From contig CAMOWQ010000009.1 of assembly GCA_946628495.1 (NCBI GenBank), positions 1-35,061 of the forward strand: 35,061 nt of DNA. The letters run 5' to 3'. The translations under genes were made by a program, and so were the position numbers. The notes under the pieces are model-generated. The model saw nothing but the letters and a program-made list of their open reading frames with translations. It searched no databases and was not told the DNA's origin. This DNA comes from an uncultured Treponema sp. Its GTDB lineage: Bacteria; Spirochaetota; Spirochaetia; Treponematales; Treponemataceae. This document shows, piece after piece, positions 14,012 to 22,116 of this stretch; position 1 is the stretch's first letter; each line of letters opens with the position of its first letter.

Positions 14012-16339
14012 ATGAGTCGACTTTCACGATATTTAAGTTCTTCAGGTAGAAACATCGCATCTATTTCAACAACAGAATGTTACGCAATGACCTGCTATTT
14101 TCAAGCCGCTCAGTATTACAACGATGACGGAGATTTTTCCAGCAGTGTAAACATTTATATAGAACTTTTTAAGCGCATGAACATTACAAAAAAGGTCGAA
14201 AAACTCATTTCGGAATATTTAGAGCAGCTTATCGCAACAGAAAACCTTATTCCAATACCCGAAGATTACGAACCTGAAGTTACAAGTATTCGAAGCAGCA
14301 GACGACTTATTGTTGAATTAGGTACAACTTTTCCTCATACAAAAATTCCTGTTCTATATAAAGAAGATTCAACCGTATTTTCACGATATACAGAACTCTG
14401 CACAAACCAGCTTAACATTGACATTTGCAGATGCTTAATTGCAACCGAAGACATGAATTTCTTCAACAAATTGATACAGGCAACATTTTTTGAAAACAAA
14501 CCGATTAACTCAATTCAAAAAAGGCTTCTTTTTCAAGACTTACCGGTAAAATACAAAAAAGCCCTTGATAATACGGATGAAATAAATTTTATTGCAGATG
14601 CAGCAAATCTTTCTGATATAGAAAAAAAATATCTTCTATTATTATACAGATTTAAAACCATAGAAAAATTCAGTGATACAAACGATGATTCTTTTAACCT
14701 TATAACCTGCAGCGTTCTAAATATAAATCAGCGGGAATTTACACAAATGACAAATTCCGCAAGCAAACTTTCCTCATTCGGTTTTATTACACATCCGACA
14801 AGTATTAACAACGATTTGATTGAATGCATACAGAATCAGGACATAAACCTGTTTTTTTCCGACACAATAAAAGAAGTTTCCTGCAAAGAAGCCTACAAAC
14901 TCGAAAGCTACAATATTCCCGAAAATATTACGCAGGTTATGGAACGTTTTGTTCAGAGCACTTTTCCAACATCCATGCTTTTTTACGGTAAGCCAGGAAC
15001 AGGAAAATCTGAATATGCAAAATCACTTATTGCAGCCTCTGGCAAAAAAGCCTACATTTTGCGAAGCGATTTAAATTTTTCTTCTGACAACAATATTCTT
15101 GGAAAACTTAATTTCTATCTTTCGCTTAAAAAAGATGATTCTGTGCTTATTATTGACGAAGCAGACAAACTTCTTGAAACCCGCGATTTTAACTTTTTCG
15201 GAATGGCAACTCCTTCTCCAAAAAAAGGATTGATTAACAGCATGCTGGAAAATGCGCTTGGCACTTCAATATGGATTGTTAATTTTTCAAGTCAGATTGA
15301 TGATTCTACAAAACGAAGGTTCAATTTATCGTACAGATTTGATGAAATGTCATCCGAACAGCTGCGTTCAATTGCTTCCTCAAAACTAAAACCTCTTGAA
15401 ATAAGCGACGAAGTTCATTCTAAAATTCTTGATTTTCTTGGCAAATACAATGTTACAGGCTCTTCCGTAGACAATATTGCAAAAACAATCCGCGCAATGA
15501 ATTGTTCAAACGATGACGAACTTATAAACAACATTCAGTTCGTTCTAAAAGAAAATGCAAATCTTTTAAGCGGAAATCCTAAAATGCGCGAAAACGTTAC
15601 CGGAAACTATGAACTTTCAGTATTAAACACATCAATAAAACCTGAACGCATAATCCGCATGATTCAGAATGCAATTAAATTTTCTTCTAAGCATAAAAAT
15701 TCAGAAAATGGAATCCGAATGCTTTTTTATGGATTGAGCGGAACTGGTAAAACTGAACTTGCACGCTATATTTCCGAAACAATGAATAAAAAAATTCTTA
15801 TAAAGCGCGCATCTGATATATTGAACAAATACGTTGGCGAAAATGAGCAGAATATTAAAAATGCCTTTGAAGAAGCAGAACGAAACGACCAGATTCTTTT
15901 GTTTGATGAAGCCGATTCATTTTTTTCCGACAGAAATTCTGCAAATACTTCCTGGGAACGCACGCTTGTAAATGAATTCCTTACACAAATGGAAGAATTT
16001 TCGGGCATCCTGATATGCACGACAAATCTCCGCAATATTATGGATGCCGCTTTGCAGAGAAGATTCCATCTTTGCGTTGAATTCAAGCCGCTTACAATTG
16101 AAGGCATAACAAGTCTTCTTGAACGATATTTTTCTGAATACACTTTTACCGAAAAACAAATTTCGCAGTTGAATGCCTATGACACAATAACTCCGGGCGA
16201 TTTTGGCTCTCTTTTTGGAAGAATACGTTTTATGGATGAAGAAGACATCAATTCCGATTTCCTTATTGAAGAACTTATTGCAATGCAGGAAGAGAAAAAC
16301 ATGAACGGAAGCGGCAGGAAAGTAGGATTTTCTTTATAA
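14012..16339 (+). CDS. Tandem AAA ATPase, unknown substrate
   Basis: A 775-residue cytoplasmic protein with two AAA ATPase modules. The N-terminal 300 residues are helical and unrecognised, beginning with a possible TPR-like segment (CYFQAAQYYNDDGDFSSSVNIYIELF). Module 1 has Walker A GKPGTGKS (326-333), Walker B VLIIDEAD (378-385) and RRF (435-437). Module 2 has Walker A GLSGTGKT (574-581), a KYVGENE pore-loop-like motif (606-612), Walker B ILLFDEAD (628-635) and the arginine-finger DAALQRRF (678-685). Module 2 is the more canonical (Cdc48/FtsH-like); module 1 has a shortened sensor region and lacks the KYVGE motif, so it may act structurally or as a regulatory ring. No protease or metal site is seen, so it is likely an unfoldase or remodelling enzyme. 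It stands alone, 147 bases before glnN, which has its own promoter. Confidence 0.8.
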   Translation: MSRLSRYLSSSGRNIASISTTECYAMTCYFQAAQYYNDDGDFSSSVNIYIELFKRMNITKKVEKLISEYLEQLIATENLIPIPEDYEPEVTSIRSSRRLIVELGTTFPHTKIPVLYKEDSTVFSRYTELCTNQLNIDICRCLIATEDMNFFNKLIQATFFENKPINSIQKRLLFQDLPVKYKKALDNTDEINFIADAANLSDIEKKYLLLLYRFKTIEKFSDTNDDSFNLITCSVLNINQREFTQMTNSASKLSSFGFITHPTSINNDLIECIQNQDINLFFSDTIKEVSCKEAYKLESYNIPENITQVMERFVQSTFPTSMLFYGKPGTGKSEYAKSLIAASGKKAYILRSDLNFSSDNNILGKLNFYLSLKKDDSVLIIDEADKLLETRDFNFFGMATPSPKKGLINSMLENALGTSIWIVNFSSQIDDSTKRRFNLSYRFDEMSSEQLRSIASSKLKPLEISDEVHSKILDFLGKYNVTGSSVDNIAKTIRAMNCSNDDELINNIQFVLKENANLLSGNPKMRENVTGNYELSVLNTSIKPERIIRMIQNAIKFSSKHKNSENGIRMLFYGLSGTGKTELARYISETMNKKILIKRASDILNKYVGENEQNIKNAFEEAERNDQILLFDEADSFFSDRNSANTSWERTLVNEFLTQMEEFSGILICTTNLRNIMDAALQRRFHLCVEFKPLTIEGITSLLERYFSEYTFTEKQISQLNAYDTITPGDFGSLFGRIRFMDEEDINSDFLIEELIAMQEEKNMNGSGRKVGFSL

Positions 16340-16410
16340 ATATAGGTGAAAAATCAGCAAAACAGAATAAATCATCTAAAAACGGAATCGACACAGAAAA
16401 GTCTCGAACA

Positions 16411-16439
16411 TTGCAACAGACTCCAAAAAACACTAAAAT
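16411..16439 (+). promoter_or_regulatory. Sigma-70-type promoter of glnN
   Basis: TTGCAA (16411-16416), an ideal 17-base spacer and TAAAAT (16434-16439). The leader of about 40 bases contains a small GCGC-N6-GCGC stem (near 16457-16470) placed just before the GGAG ribosome binding site. No known riboswitch was recognised. Confidence 0.6.
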
Positions 16440-16486
16440 CATAGCAAAATAAAAAAGCGCAATGATGCGCGGCACGGAGTTTCCAC

Positions 16487-18577
16487 ATGGCAAATACAAA
16501 TGTTCCTGAACTTTTTGGCAGTTTGGTTTTTAATCAGTCGGTAATGAAGGAAATGCTGCCTTCTCAAACCTACAAGGCTCTTAAGCATACAATGGACGAA
16601 GGTACACCGCTTGACCTTGAAGCAGCAAATCAGATTGCAGAGGCCATGAAAACCTGGGCTATTTCTAAAGGTGCAACACATTATTCACACTGGTTCCAGC
16701 CACTCACCGGTATTACAGCTGAAAAGCATGACTCCTTCCTTACACCTTCAGATGAAGGCAAAATTCTGATGAGTTTTTCCGGAAAGGAACTGATTAAAGG
16801 TGAACCTGATGCTTCAAGCTTCCCTAACGGTGGTAAGCGTTCAACCTTTGAAGCCCGCGGTTACACTGTATGGGACCCGACTTCTTATCCTTTTGTAAAA
16901 GACCACACACTTTGTATTCCTACAGCCTTCTGTTCATATAACGGAGAAGCTCTTGATAAAAAGACTCCTCTCCTCCGCTCTATGGAAGCAATTAACGAAC
17001 AAAGCCTTCGTGTTCTCAAGCTTTTTGGAAATCAGGCAAAGCACGTTACTACAACAATGGGACCTGAGCAGGAATATTTCTTAGTTGATGAAAAGCTCTA
17101 CCAGAAGCGCAAAGACCTTAAAATGTGCGGCCGTACCCTTTTTGGTGCCCGCCCTGTAAAAGGTCAGGAAATGGACGACCAGTACTTTGCAGCCATCAAG
17201 CCTCGCGTTATCAAATATATGGAAGATTTGAACGAAGAGCTCTGGAAGCTTGGAATCTACGCAAAGACAGAACACAACGAAGCCGCTCCTGCCCAGCACG
17301 AAATGGCTCCAATCTTTACAACAAGTAACCTTGCCGCAGACCAGAATCAGCTGACAATGGAAATCATGAAAAAGGTAGCCCGCCGCCACGGCCTTATCTG
17401 CCTCCTTCACGAAAAACCATTTGCAGGTGTAAACGGAAGCGGTAAACATAACAACTGGTCTATTGCAACAGACCTGGGTGAAAATCTTTTTGCACCTGGA
17501 AAAACTCCACGCGATAATGCACAGTTCCTTTTGTTCCTCACTGCAGTTATTAAAGCTGTAGATGATAATCAGGACCTGCTCCGCTACTCTGTTGCCTCTG
17601 CCGGAAACGACCACCGCCTTGGAGCAAACGAAGCGCCTCCAGCAATTGTTTCAATTTACGTAGGAGATGAACTCGACGCCATTCTTAAGGCAATTAAAGA
17701 TGGCACAGACTATAACGGAAAAGCCGGCGTAAAAATGACAATTGGTGCAGATGTACTTCCACCAATTCCAAAGGATTCTACAGACCGCAACCGAACTTCT
17801 CCATTTGCCTTTACAGGAAACCGCTTTGAGTTCCGTTCAGTAGGAAGTGCCCTTTCTATCAGCGGACCAAATACAATCCTCAACGCAATTCTTGCAGATA
17901 CACTCCGTGCCTTTGCAGATGAACTTGAGCAGTCAAAGAACTTTGACGAAGACCTGCAGAAGCTCATTAAGCGCGAAATTACAGCTCACTGGCGCATTCT
18001 CTTCAACGGAAACGGTTACGGCCAGGAATGGATTGAAGAAGCAGAACGCCGCGGCCTCAAGAATTACCGCACAACTCCAAAAGCAATTGAGCACTACATC
18101 GACCAGAAGAATATCGACCTCTTCACAAGACTTGGAATCTACACTCCGGAAGAAATGAAGAGCCACTACGATATCAAACTGGAAAAATACTGCCAGGTTA
18201 TAAATATTGAATCTAACACAATGCTGGAGATGGTTCACAAAGATATCATTCCGGCAGCCTTCAAATACCTGAATGTTCTTGCAGATACAGAGTTTAAGAT
18301 GCAGCGCGTTATGACAATGTGCGACGCCGGCCTTAAGCTTATGGAAAAGCTGAATACTCTGGTAAATGATCTTTCAAACAAGGCAGACGAACTTGCAAAA
18401 AAGCACGAAGAAACCCGTGCCATTACAGACCTCATGCAGCGTGCCCATGCATATGCAAAGGTAGTAATTCCTGCTATGGAAGAAGTTCGCGCTATAGCTG
18501 ACCAGATTGAACCTTTACTTGGCGAAGAATACAAACCATTCCCAAGTTACGAAGATTTGCTTTATAGCGTACAGTAG
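16487..18577 (+). CDS. glnN: Glutamine synthetase, type III
   Basis: Glutamine synthetase condenses ammonia with glutamate using ATP, the entry point of nitrogen assimilation. At 696 residues this is the large GSIII class (about 700-730), not the 450-470 residue GSI. Signs are the GSIII-specific N-terminus ([10 protein letters not shown] and the [12 protein letters not shown] block), the catalytic-core motifs [37 protein letters not shown] and [13 protein letters not shown], plus the FEFRSVGSA stretch and a long C-terminal helical region (about 560-690). Its codon choice is richer in C-ending and CGC codons than its neighbours, as expected for a strongly expressed gene. It has its own promoter and a GGAG site; no nitrogen regulator (GlnB, GlnR) is adjacent. 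The following 290 bases are GC-rich and structured. Confidence 0.97.
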   Translation: MANTNVPELFGSLVFNQSVMKEMLPSQTYKALKHTMDEGTPLDLEAANQIAEAMKTWAISKGATHYSHWFQPLTGITAEKHDSFLTPSDEGKILMSFSGKELIKGEPDASSFPNGGKRSTFEARGYTVWDPTSYPFVKDHTLCIPTAFCSYNGEALDKKTPLLRSMEAINEQSLRVLKLFGNQAKHVTTTMGPEQEYFLVDEKLYQKRKDLKMCGRTLFGARPVKGQEMDDQYFAAIKPRVIKYMEDLNEELWKLGIYAKTEHNEAAPAQHEMAPIFTTSNLAADQNQLTMEIMKKVARRHGLICLLHEKPFAGVNGSGKHNNWSIATDLGENLFAPGKTPRDNAQFLLFLTAVIKAVDDNQDLLRYSVASAGNDHRLGANEAPPAIVSIYVGDELDAILKAIKDGTDYNGKAGVKMTIGADVLPPIPKDSTDRNRTSPFAFTGNRFEFRSVGSALSISGPNTILNAILADTLRAFADELEQSKNFDEDLQKLIKREITAHWRILFNGNGYGQEWIEEAERRGLKNYRTTPKAIEHYIDQKNIDLFTRLGIYTPEEMKSHYDIKLEKYCQVINIESNTMLEMVHKDIIPAAFKYLNVLADTEFKMQRVMTMCDAGLKLMEKLNTLVNDLSNKADELAKKHEETRAITDLMQRAHAYAKVVIPAMEEVRAIADQIEPLLGEEYKPFPSYEDLLYSVQ

Positions 18578-18864
18578 ATGTGTAAGCCCTCTGGCGGGCG
18601 GTGTTTTATAGCAGGACGTTAAGAAAATTGCGAAAGTAATTTTCAGGTCTACAACTTTTTATCGGGCACATCCGCCGGCTTCGCCGGCGGCCGGGCTTTT
18701 CGGGACTCCGGCTTCCGCCTCCGAACACGCTACCGCGTGTTTTCGCTTAGCTCCTCCCTACAATCCCTTGTGCAAATTCTCATTAAAACAAGTTTTTTTC
18801 AAAAAGTACCAACTAAATCATCCAAATACAGTCATCATCTCTCATATCTTGCATACATAAAGTC
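18578..18864. repeat. GC-rich, hairpin-dense non-coding element, probable intergenic repeat
   Basis: No gene is seen here. From about 18585 to 18765 the base composition is clearly richer in G+C than the AT-rich flanks. It packs several exact hairpins: 18623-18629 with 18638-18644; an 8-bp GC stem, 18672-18679 with 18683-18690; 18690-18694 with 18708-18712; and 18724-18730 with 18735-18741. The structure resembles dispersed intergenic repeats (REP/MITE-like), but only one copy lies in this window, so repeat status is inference. It could also stop glnN transcription, for which no classical U-tract terminator is present. The part after 18765 is AT-rich with no recognisable signal. Confidence 0.45.
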
Positions 18865-19989
18865 TTAACGTTTCTTAAAAATCTGAGACTTTGAATTATA
18901 CGTTCCCAACGCACTAACATCTCTAGAATCAAAAAATTCATTAAGCTCGGACGGGGAAAAAAGAGTTGTAATTGGTATTATTGTTTTTGTTTTTTCTATC
19001 CTTTCTCTAACATAATAAGACGGTTCCTGCCGGCGACTATACGCTTCGGCATTATTTTTTGTACCGCTATACCAGATATTTAATGCATTTGAAAGAGCTT
19101 CCGTCTGTGTATTATAATAATCGATAAGTACACTAGATAACGCAGATAGGGCCATTTCTCCTTTCTGGAGATTTTGAATATAGTAATAGATAATAGCATC
19201 TTCCTTTTTAAGATTCTTTTCTTTCGAAATCTTTTCTATTGCACCTGTAACTTGTATATACTTCTGATAATCTTCATTTGTAGTTATACCCAAGACACGA
19301 GCAGAATTAAAATCCGTATAATCTGAAAATCCATTCTCTATAGCCAAATAATATTCATTTCCTTTTTCAAATCCATTTTCTTTTGCAAACTTCCAATCAG
19401 ACTTATTCTTAAAACCTTTATCTGTATATTCAAGATACTCTCTATAATCTGCATAATTAGAATAGCCCAAGTTTTTTGCACTATAATAAGCTGATGAATC
19501 AGACTTGCTTCCCGAATTATTCGGACTTCGCGTATTTACAAATCCTTTTTTATAAGCATCCTTGCAATCATCAACAGAAGAAAAAGAATTACGCGTATAA
19601 TAATAGTAAGTCTCAGAATTATTAAAGCCAAGAGCAATTGCTTTGTTATAATCTGATCCATTTTGAAATTTCATAGCGAATCCTTTCTTATAATCTCCTA
19701 AAGTTACATACCCTTCCATTGAAAAAGAAAAATATACTGAACCTACTATTATGTACAACATCAAGCCATCACATACTTTCTTATTATACTCATGTGACGA
19801 ATCTATTGATTTTTGAATATATCCTATTCTAATACCATATTCATTAATAATAGATTCAAGATCTTCAATATTTTTTATTTCAATTACAGGAACATTTTTT
19901 ATACTATCAATCTCTATGTATCTGATTTCGCAAAACAATGATGTAATAAATACTGAAAATACAATAATAGCACTAAAAAACTTCTTCAC
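18865..19989 (-). CDS. Exported protein with 14-residue repeats, function unknown
   Basis: A 374-residue exported protein. I chose the GTG at 19989, giving the signal sequence MKKFFSAIIVFSVFITSLFC, because GGAG lies seven bases before it and overlaps the codons of the longer TTG-started frame. After a mixed region and a hydrophobic patch (about 76-90), residues 94-249 hold at least six to eight tandem units of 14 residues with consensus G-(F/Y)-x4-(D/E)-aromatic-x2-A-x3. Good examples are GFKNKSDWKFAKEN, GFEKGNEYYLAIEN and GFSDYTDFNSARVL, each directly adjoining the next. Sel1 and TPR units are longer (about 34-36), so this is a different repeat. The C-terminal third is helical and unrecognised. 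It lies downstream of the transglutaminase-like lipoprotein gene (22 bases between them) and is probably cotranscribed. Function unknown; a binding or scaffold role is a guess. Confidence 0.7.
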   Translation of the reverse strand: MKKFFSAIIVFSVFITSLFCEIRYIEIDSIKNVPVIEIKNIEDLESIINEYGIRIGYIQKSIDSSHEYNKKVCDGLMLYIIVGSVYFSFSMEGYVTLGDYKKGFAMKFQNGSDYNKAIALGFNNSETYYYYTRNSFSSVDDCKDAYKKGFVNTRSPNNSGSKSDSSAYYSAKNLGYSNYADYREYLEYTDKGFKNKSDWKFAKENGFEKGNEYYLAIENGFSDYTDFNSARVLGITTNEDYQKYIQVTGAIEKISKEKNLKKEDAIIYYYIQNLQKGEMALSALSSVLIDYYNTQTEALSNALNIWYSGTKNNAEAYSRRQEPSYYVRERIEKTKTIIPITTLFSPSELNEFFDSRDVSALGTYNSKSQIFKKR

Positions 19990-20011
19990 TTTCAAACTCC
20001 TTATCAAAAGT

Positions 20012-21445
20012 TTATTTCACCATAAAAGTTGCAAGTGTTTCATAGTTTCCTTTACCGTTAGCAGAAAGACCTATAGAAATCTGTTTTACATTTTTGGGAA
20101 TCTCCACTTCTCCCGTAAAATTACCGTTACCGTCATTTTCAAGTTGAATAAACTTATTACCAGCAATTACTGCCACAAAAGCCTTATCTTCGCTATAAAC
20201 ATTAAAAAAAATCTTTTCTCCTGCAATAAGAGTCATTTGCTTTGGCGTTATCAATACAGTATTTTTTGACTTTACAGTATATACATTCGGATATTTTATG
20301 CTGCTTGCCTCTGAGGCTTCAACAAGAAATTGTCCGCAACTTTGGCCGCTTCTGCCGCCTTGTTTCATATAATATACAGTAACCTTATAGCTACCAGATG
20401 AAGGAAATTGCATTTCTGTTTTTATAATTCCATCTTTTTTTTCTGTCCAAACAGCGTTATTCACAACTGTTCCACCGATAGCATTCACCTGATATGTAAG
20501 AATCCAGTCATCTTTCACTTTGTATTCTTTTACAAAACAACTATCAACATTGTTAATTTTTTTTACAGATGAAAAATCTTCCCCTGTAAGTTCAAACAAT
20601 TTTGGTCTGAAATCTGGAAGCGAAGAAAATTCTGTAACAGACAATGGTGGCTGAATCAATTGATTTTTTCCGTCATCAGGAAAATGAGTATAAACAAAAT
20701 GTTCTGGTTTCAAAAAAAGCCATTCAGTATTATATTTTTGTTCTGATTTTTTTCCGTTCATATACCCAGAATCCCATGTACAATCAACCAAATACCAGCA
20801 GTCGTCTATTTTTACAATATTCCACGCATGATTAGAATCCATAGGATTTTCCGAAGAAATATCAGTACCAACACCTCGTGCATAACCGCTCACTTTTTGT
20901 GCAGAAACTTCCAATTCATTCATATACCGCAAAAACAGATTTGCATATCCTTCACAAACAGCTGTTTTCGTTTTTAAAACATTCTGCCAGCTTTGATCAG
21001 GAATTGTATTAGCCCAGAAATTTTTTGCATCATAGCTAACTAAAAGACAAACTGCATCATGAGCCATTTTTACACGTTCAAAATCATTTACAGCAACTTC
21101 ATTTATTTTTGCAGCAATATTTTTAACATATTCATTTTGATCCGTTGTTCTTAAGGAATCAATTTTATTTGATTTAATAAAAGTCTGAATTGTTTTATCT
21201 GCTTTATCAGTTCGATAAGAATATGCTAATTCATACGATTCTGGAGTTTTATAAAAAGCAGTTTTTGACTTACCTCCAGAACCACTTTTATCTGAATCAG
21301 ACTTCTGTCCTTTAGTTACACCGTCAAGAACAGTAGAAATTTTATCCACCATCAGGTTTAGTGTTTCACAACTTGTAAAAATCATAGAGAGTATAAAAAC
21401 TTCACAAAGCATAAAAACAATTTTTTTACCCACAAACTTCCTCAT
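20012..21445 (-). CDS. Transglutaminase-like lipoprotein
   Basis: A 477-residue predicted lipoprotein with a transglutaminase-like (papain-fold) domain. Signal region 1-25 ends MIFTSC (Cys26, relaxed lipobox), then a Ser/Gly/Lys-rich linker (about 45-65). The catalytic core shows the Cys-His-Asp triad: Cys164 in TKTAVCEGYANLF, His206 in DSNHAWNIVKI and Asp221 in CWYLVDCTWDSG. Such bacterial domains usually act as proteases or peptidoglycan- or protein-modifying enzymes rather than true cross-linkers. The C-terminal half (about 300-477) looks like two beta-sandwich modules (YKVKDDWILTYQVNAIGG..., and TLIAGEKIFFNVYSED...). The ATG at 21445 was chosen over an upstream one because GGAGG precedes it by seven bases. 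It is divergent from the XRE gene, with operator-like repeats between, and is followed by the 14-residue-repeat protein. Confidence 0.82.
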   Translation of the reverse strand: MRKFVGKKIVFMLCEVFILSMIFTSCETLNLMVDKISTVLDGVTKGQKSDSDKSGSGGKSKTAFYKTPESYELAYSYRTDKADKTIQTFIKSNKIDSLRTTDQNEYVKNIAAKINEVAVNDFERVKMAHDAVCLLVSYDAKNFWANTIPDQSWQNVLKTKTAVCEGYANLFLRYMNELEVSAQKVSGYARGVGTDISSENPMDSNHAWNIVKIDDCWYLVDCTWDSGYMNGKKSEQKYNTEWLFLKPEHFVYTHFPDDGKNQLIQPPLSVTEFSSLPDFRPKLFELTGEDFSSVKKINNVDSCFVKEYKVKDDWILTYQVNAIGGTVVNNAVWTEKKDGIIKTEMQFPSSGSYKVTVYYMKQGGRSGQSCGQFLVEASEASSIKYPNVYTVKSKNTVLITPKQMTLIAGEKIFFNVYSEDKAFVAVIAGNKFIQLENDGNGNFTGEVEIPKNVKQISIGLSANGKGNYETLATFMVK

Positions 21446-21504
21446 ATAAAATCCTCCAATAGAAAAGAATATTTCACCATATAGGTAATATTGTATCATA
21501 CAAA

Positions 21505-21524
21505 TTTTGCTGTTCATAGCAAAA
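21505..21524. promoter_or_regulatory. Perfect inverted repeat, candidate operator over the lipoprotein promoter
   Basis: TTTTGCT (21505-21511) and AGCAAAA (21518-21524) form a perfect 7-bp inverted repeat with a 6-base spacer. On the minus strand a TACAAT -10 box for the lipoprotein gene lies at 21495-21490, putting the repeat over the -35 position. Repression by a DNA-binding protein is plausible. Confidence 0.4.
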
Positions 21525-21547
21525 CCTTTTCTAAATACCTATTATTT

Positions 21548-21563
21548 GGTAATATTTATTACC
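21548..21563. promoter_or_regulatory. GGTAAT-N4-ATTACC inverted repeat, candidate XRE operator
   Basis: GGTAAT (21548-21553) and ATTACC (21558-21563) are a perfect inverted repeat with a 4-base spacer. Additional half-sites occur in the same gap: GGTAATATT at 21484-21492 and ATACC at 21535-21539. Clustering of the same half-site between a divergent gene pair, one of them an XRE regulator, suggests an autoregulatory operator. Confidence 0.45.
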
Positions 21564-21573
21564 TTTGCAAAAG

Positions 21574-21602
21574 TTCCAAGAATTCTAACTCAATGCAATA
21601 AT
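21574..21602 (+). promoter_or_regulatory. Candidate extended -10 promoter of the XRE gene
   Basis: TTCCAA (21574-21579), a 17-base spacer and TGC-AATAAT (21594-21602). The seventh base after the box is the A of the ATG at 21609, and no Shine-Dalgarno is present, so a leaderless message is possible. Confidence 0.4.
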
Positions 21603-21608
21603 AATTTT

Positions 21609-21974
21609 ATGGAAGAAACGGAACTTGATATTCCAAGCTTATTCGGAAAAAACGTACAGAAATACAGAAAAATGGCAGGCCTTACTCAGGCAGAACTTTC
21701 AAAGCAGCTTGAGATTACGCAGAAACATCTCTCTATCATCGAAACAGGAACGCAATTTGCATCTGCCACTCTCATTGCCCGAATTGCAAAAGAACTCAAT
21801 GTTCCACCGGCGGCTCTTTTTGGCGACGATTTAACTCAAGAATATTTTGATAAGCTTTATACCAACATTACGGCTCATTTTGACAATAAAATTAACTGGT
21901 TGCGAACAGCACTTTATAATGACATTGTTGGCGATATAACACTTCGATTAAGCTCTATGCCGGAACAAAAATAA
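21609..21974 (+). CDS. XRE-family transcriptional regulator
   Basis: A 121-residue cytoplasmic DNA-binding protein. Residues 12-70 are a Cro/CI-type helix-turn-helix: LFGKNVQKYRKMAGLTQAEL, then SKQLEITQKHLSIIETG and IARIAKELNVPPAALFG. The remaining 45 residues are helical and may form a dimerisation tail. The frame is open further upstream, but I chose the ATG at 21609 because the HTH fold begins just after it and the upstream residues do not resemble protein. It is divergent from the transglutaminase-like lipoprotein gene, and the intervening 163 bases hold several GGTAAT half-sites and another inverted repeat, so it probably regulates itself and that operon. Ligand or signal unknown. Confidence 0.85.
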   Translation: MEETELDIPSLFGKNVQKYRKMAGLTQAELSKQLEITQKHLSIIETGTQFASATLIARIAKELNVPPAALFGDDLTQEYFDKLYTNITAHFDNKINWLRTALYNDIVGDITLRLSSMPEQK

Positions 21975-22116
21975 ACGGATACAGCACTTTTCTATTCGCT
22001 ATAGAAACTCTCTACTGCATTTTTATAGAATCATTCTGTTTTTTATGTCTCAAATCTGATATTATAATATACGCAGTCGCATCATTCTGACTGCCATATT
22101 TTTTTTGGGAGCTTAT

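Noticed and set aside
17081-17614. Long minus-strand ORF (177 codons) opposite glnN
   Set aside because: It is the antisense shadow of a highly biased, strongly expressed gene; no start signal or family match.
18617-18870. GTTAAGA-type motifs suggesting an integron attC site after glnN
   Set aside because: The half-sites do not fit RYYYAAC / GTTRRRY at the ends, and there is no overall palindrome joining them; no integrase or cassette array is present.
21989-22007. 7-bp inverted repeat after the XRE gene as a terminator
   Set aside because: It is AT-rich and followed by CTCTCTACTG rather than a T-tract, so terminator function is not supported.
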